From Mycobacterium sp. GA-1199 (GTDB lineage Bacteria; Actinomycetota; Actinomycetes; Mycobacteriales; Mycobacteriaceae), in assembly GCF_001500045.1 (NCBI RefSeq), contig NZ_LQIX01000021.1, forward strand, positions 1 to 62,418: a DNA stretch of 62,418 nucleotides, read 5' to 3'. The notes below the pieces were generated by a model. That model was not told where the DNA came from. It worked only from the letters and a program-made list of their open reading frames with translations, and did no database searches. Position 1 is the first letter of the stretch, and each line of letters begins with the position of its first letter. Positions 61,564-62,418 of the stretch are shown piece by piece. Both the position numbers and the translations under genes were made by a program.

Positions 61564-62295
61564 GTGGCAAGGCAGGCGACCGCGGAGAAGCGTCAACGAC
61601 GCGAGCGCGGATCGATCAATCCCGACGACATCATCAAGGGCGCCTTCGAACTCGCCGAACAGGTGGGCATCGACAACCTGTCCATGCCGCTGCTCGGTAA
61701 GCATCTCGGCGTCGGCGTCACCAGCATCTACTGGTACTTCCGCAAAAAGGACGATCTCCTCAACGCGATGACCGACCGCGCACTGCGCCAGTACGTGTTC
61801 GCCACGCCCTATGTGGAGGCCAAGGATTGGCGCGAGACGTTGCGCAACCATGCGCGCACCATGCGCAAGACGTTCATGGGCAACCCGATTCTGTGCGACC
61901 TGATCCTCATCCGGTCGGCGCTGAGTCCCCGGGTGGCCAAGCTGGGCGTGCAGGAGGTCGAGAAGGCGATCGCGGGCCTGGTCGAGGCGGGTCTGTCGGC
62001 CGAGGATGCGTTCGACACGTACTCGGCGGTCTCGGTGCATGTCCGCGGATCCGTTGTGCTGCACCGCCTTCGGGAGAAAAACCGGGCCGCCGACGAGGGC
62101 CCCAGCGACCTCGAGGAGACCATGAGCATCGACGCCGACAGCACACCGCTGCTGGCGCTGGTCACCGAGAAGGGCCACCACATCGGTGCGGCCGACGACA
62201 AGAACTTCGAGTTCGGTCTCGAGTGCATCCTCGACCGGGCGGAACGCCTGATCGAGGACGCCGGTAAGGCCAAGAAGACGGCCCGCAAGCGCTGA
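61564..62295 (+). CDS. TetR-family regulator, island repressor candidate 2
   Basis: Regulator of 243 residues, paralogue of the one at 41.7 kb. The basic start RQRRERGSINPDDI and the DNA-binding segment NLSMPLLGKHLGVGVTSIYWYFRKKDDLLNAMTDRAL match it almost residue for residue, with the identical recognition helix VGVTSIYWYF. The ligand-binding half is longer, including an insertion around EKNRAADEGPSDLEETMSID. GTG start. The last gene of the island before the presumed transposase end. It probably shares operators with its paralogue. Confidence 0.9.
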   Translation: MARQATAEKRQRRERGSINPDDIIKGAFELAEQVGIDNLSMPLLGKHLGVGVTSIYWYFRKKDDLLNAMTDRALRQYVFATPYVEAKDWRETLRNHARTMRKTFMGNPILCDLILIRSALSPRVAKLGVQEVEKAIAGLVEAGLSAEDAFDTYSAVSVHVRGSVVLHRLREKNRAADEGPSDLEETMSIDADSTPLLALVTEKGHHIGAADDKNFEFGLECILDRAERLIEDAGKAKKTARKR

Positions 62296-62369
62296 CTTCT
62301 GGGCTTGCGCCCTCGTTTGTGGATCTGACGACGGTTTGGGCCGGCATTGTCAACCGGTGAGTGCAACGT

Positions 62370-62418
62370 TTAGGCGGCGGCTTGGTTGAGGAGTGCGGCT
62401 AACCGCTGGGCCGGTGTG
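62370..62418 (-). CDS. Probable transposase C-terminus, cut by window edge
   Basis: The last 49 bases read on the minus strand as TPAQRLAALLNQAAA and a stop, an ending typical of IS30/IS481-like integrase-domain transposases. The sequence after the stop (GTTGCACTCACCGGTTGACA) also looks like an IS flank. Too short to name the element. Confidence 0.35.
   Translation of the reverse strand, partial: TPAQRLAALLNQAAA

Noticed and set aside
24940..62295. Classical cholesterol degradation cluster
   Set aside because: No kstD, hsaABCD, kshB or mce4 genes are present; only family-level similarities exist.

Overview
The window is high-GC actinobacterial DNA from a mycobacterium, most likely a fast-growing environmental one. 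The first 24 kb follow the Mycobacterium tuberculosis order nrdE-nrdI-nrdH, NADPH:FMN reductase, TetR, dinB2, SDR, TetR, cyp136, then ligB and cstA (the Rv3051c to Rv3063 neighbourhood). Non-conserved genes are interspersed. GTG and TTG starts are common, F420/LLM enzymes are present, and many neighbours overlap by 1 to 4 bases.

Layout. 1-1.2 kb: an ABC transporter (permease cut by the window edge, plus ATPase). 1.2-2.2 kb: two small secreted proteins flanking a probable IdeR box. 2.3-5.1 kb: class Ib ribonucleotide reductase nrdHIE with a NrdR-like box. 5.6-12.3 kb: FMN reductase/TetR pair, DinB2 polymerase with a partner ATPase, SDR, TetR with a clear palindromic operator, and CYP136. 12.4-24.2 kb: orphan LeuA-regulatory-domain protein, PAS-ANTAR regulator, TauE/SafE permease, kinase-like protein, pyruvate oxidase, SDR, membrane molybdopterin oxidoreductase, LigB, CstA and its small YbdD/YjiX partner. 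24.2-24.8 kb: a carboxymuconolactone-decarboxylase-family protein.

From about 24.9 to 62.3 kb lies a catabolic island: two P450s, two LLM flavoenzymes, a Baeyer-Villiger-type monooxygenase with an alpha/beta hydrolase, a Rieske oxygenase, two aldehyde dehydrogenases, SDRs, two acyl-CoA synthetases, a CoA-transferase, an acyl-CoA carboxylase subunit, a paired FadE dehydrogenase, an enoyl-CoA hydratase, an SCP-x-type thiolase, three COG2159 amidohydrolases, a DapA-family aldolase, a molybdopterin oxidoreductase and two closely related TetR repressors. The set suggests uptake-independent oxidation, ring opening, CoA activation and beta-oxidation of a cyclic or branched hydrophobic compound. The substrate cannot be read from sequence.

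The most striking observation is one 21-bp palindrome, ATACTGTAA, three free bases, TTACAGTAT. It occurs in perfect or degenerate form at eight promoter regions between 27.2 and 61.4 kb, mostly in divergent intergenic gaps, and tiles nearly the whole island. The two TetR paralogues have identical recognition-helix residues and are themselves next to copies. This looks like a dedicated regulon whose operator does not match the KstR or KstR2 motifs I know. A second theme is a family of long perfect inverted repeats at gene 3' ends.

The first 60 or so bases are almost pure C and look like a sequence artefact. The last 49 bases look like the end of a transposase gene.
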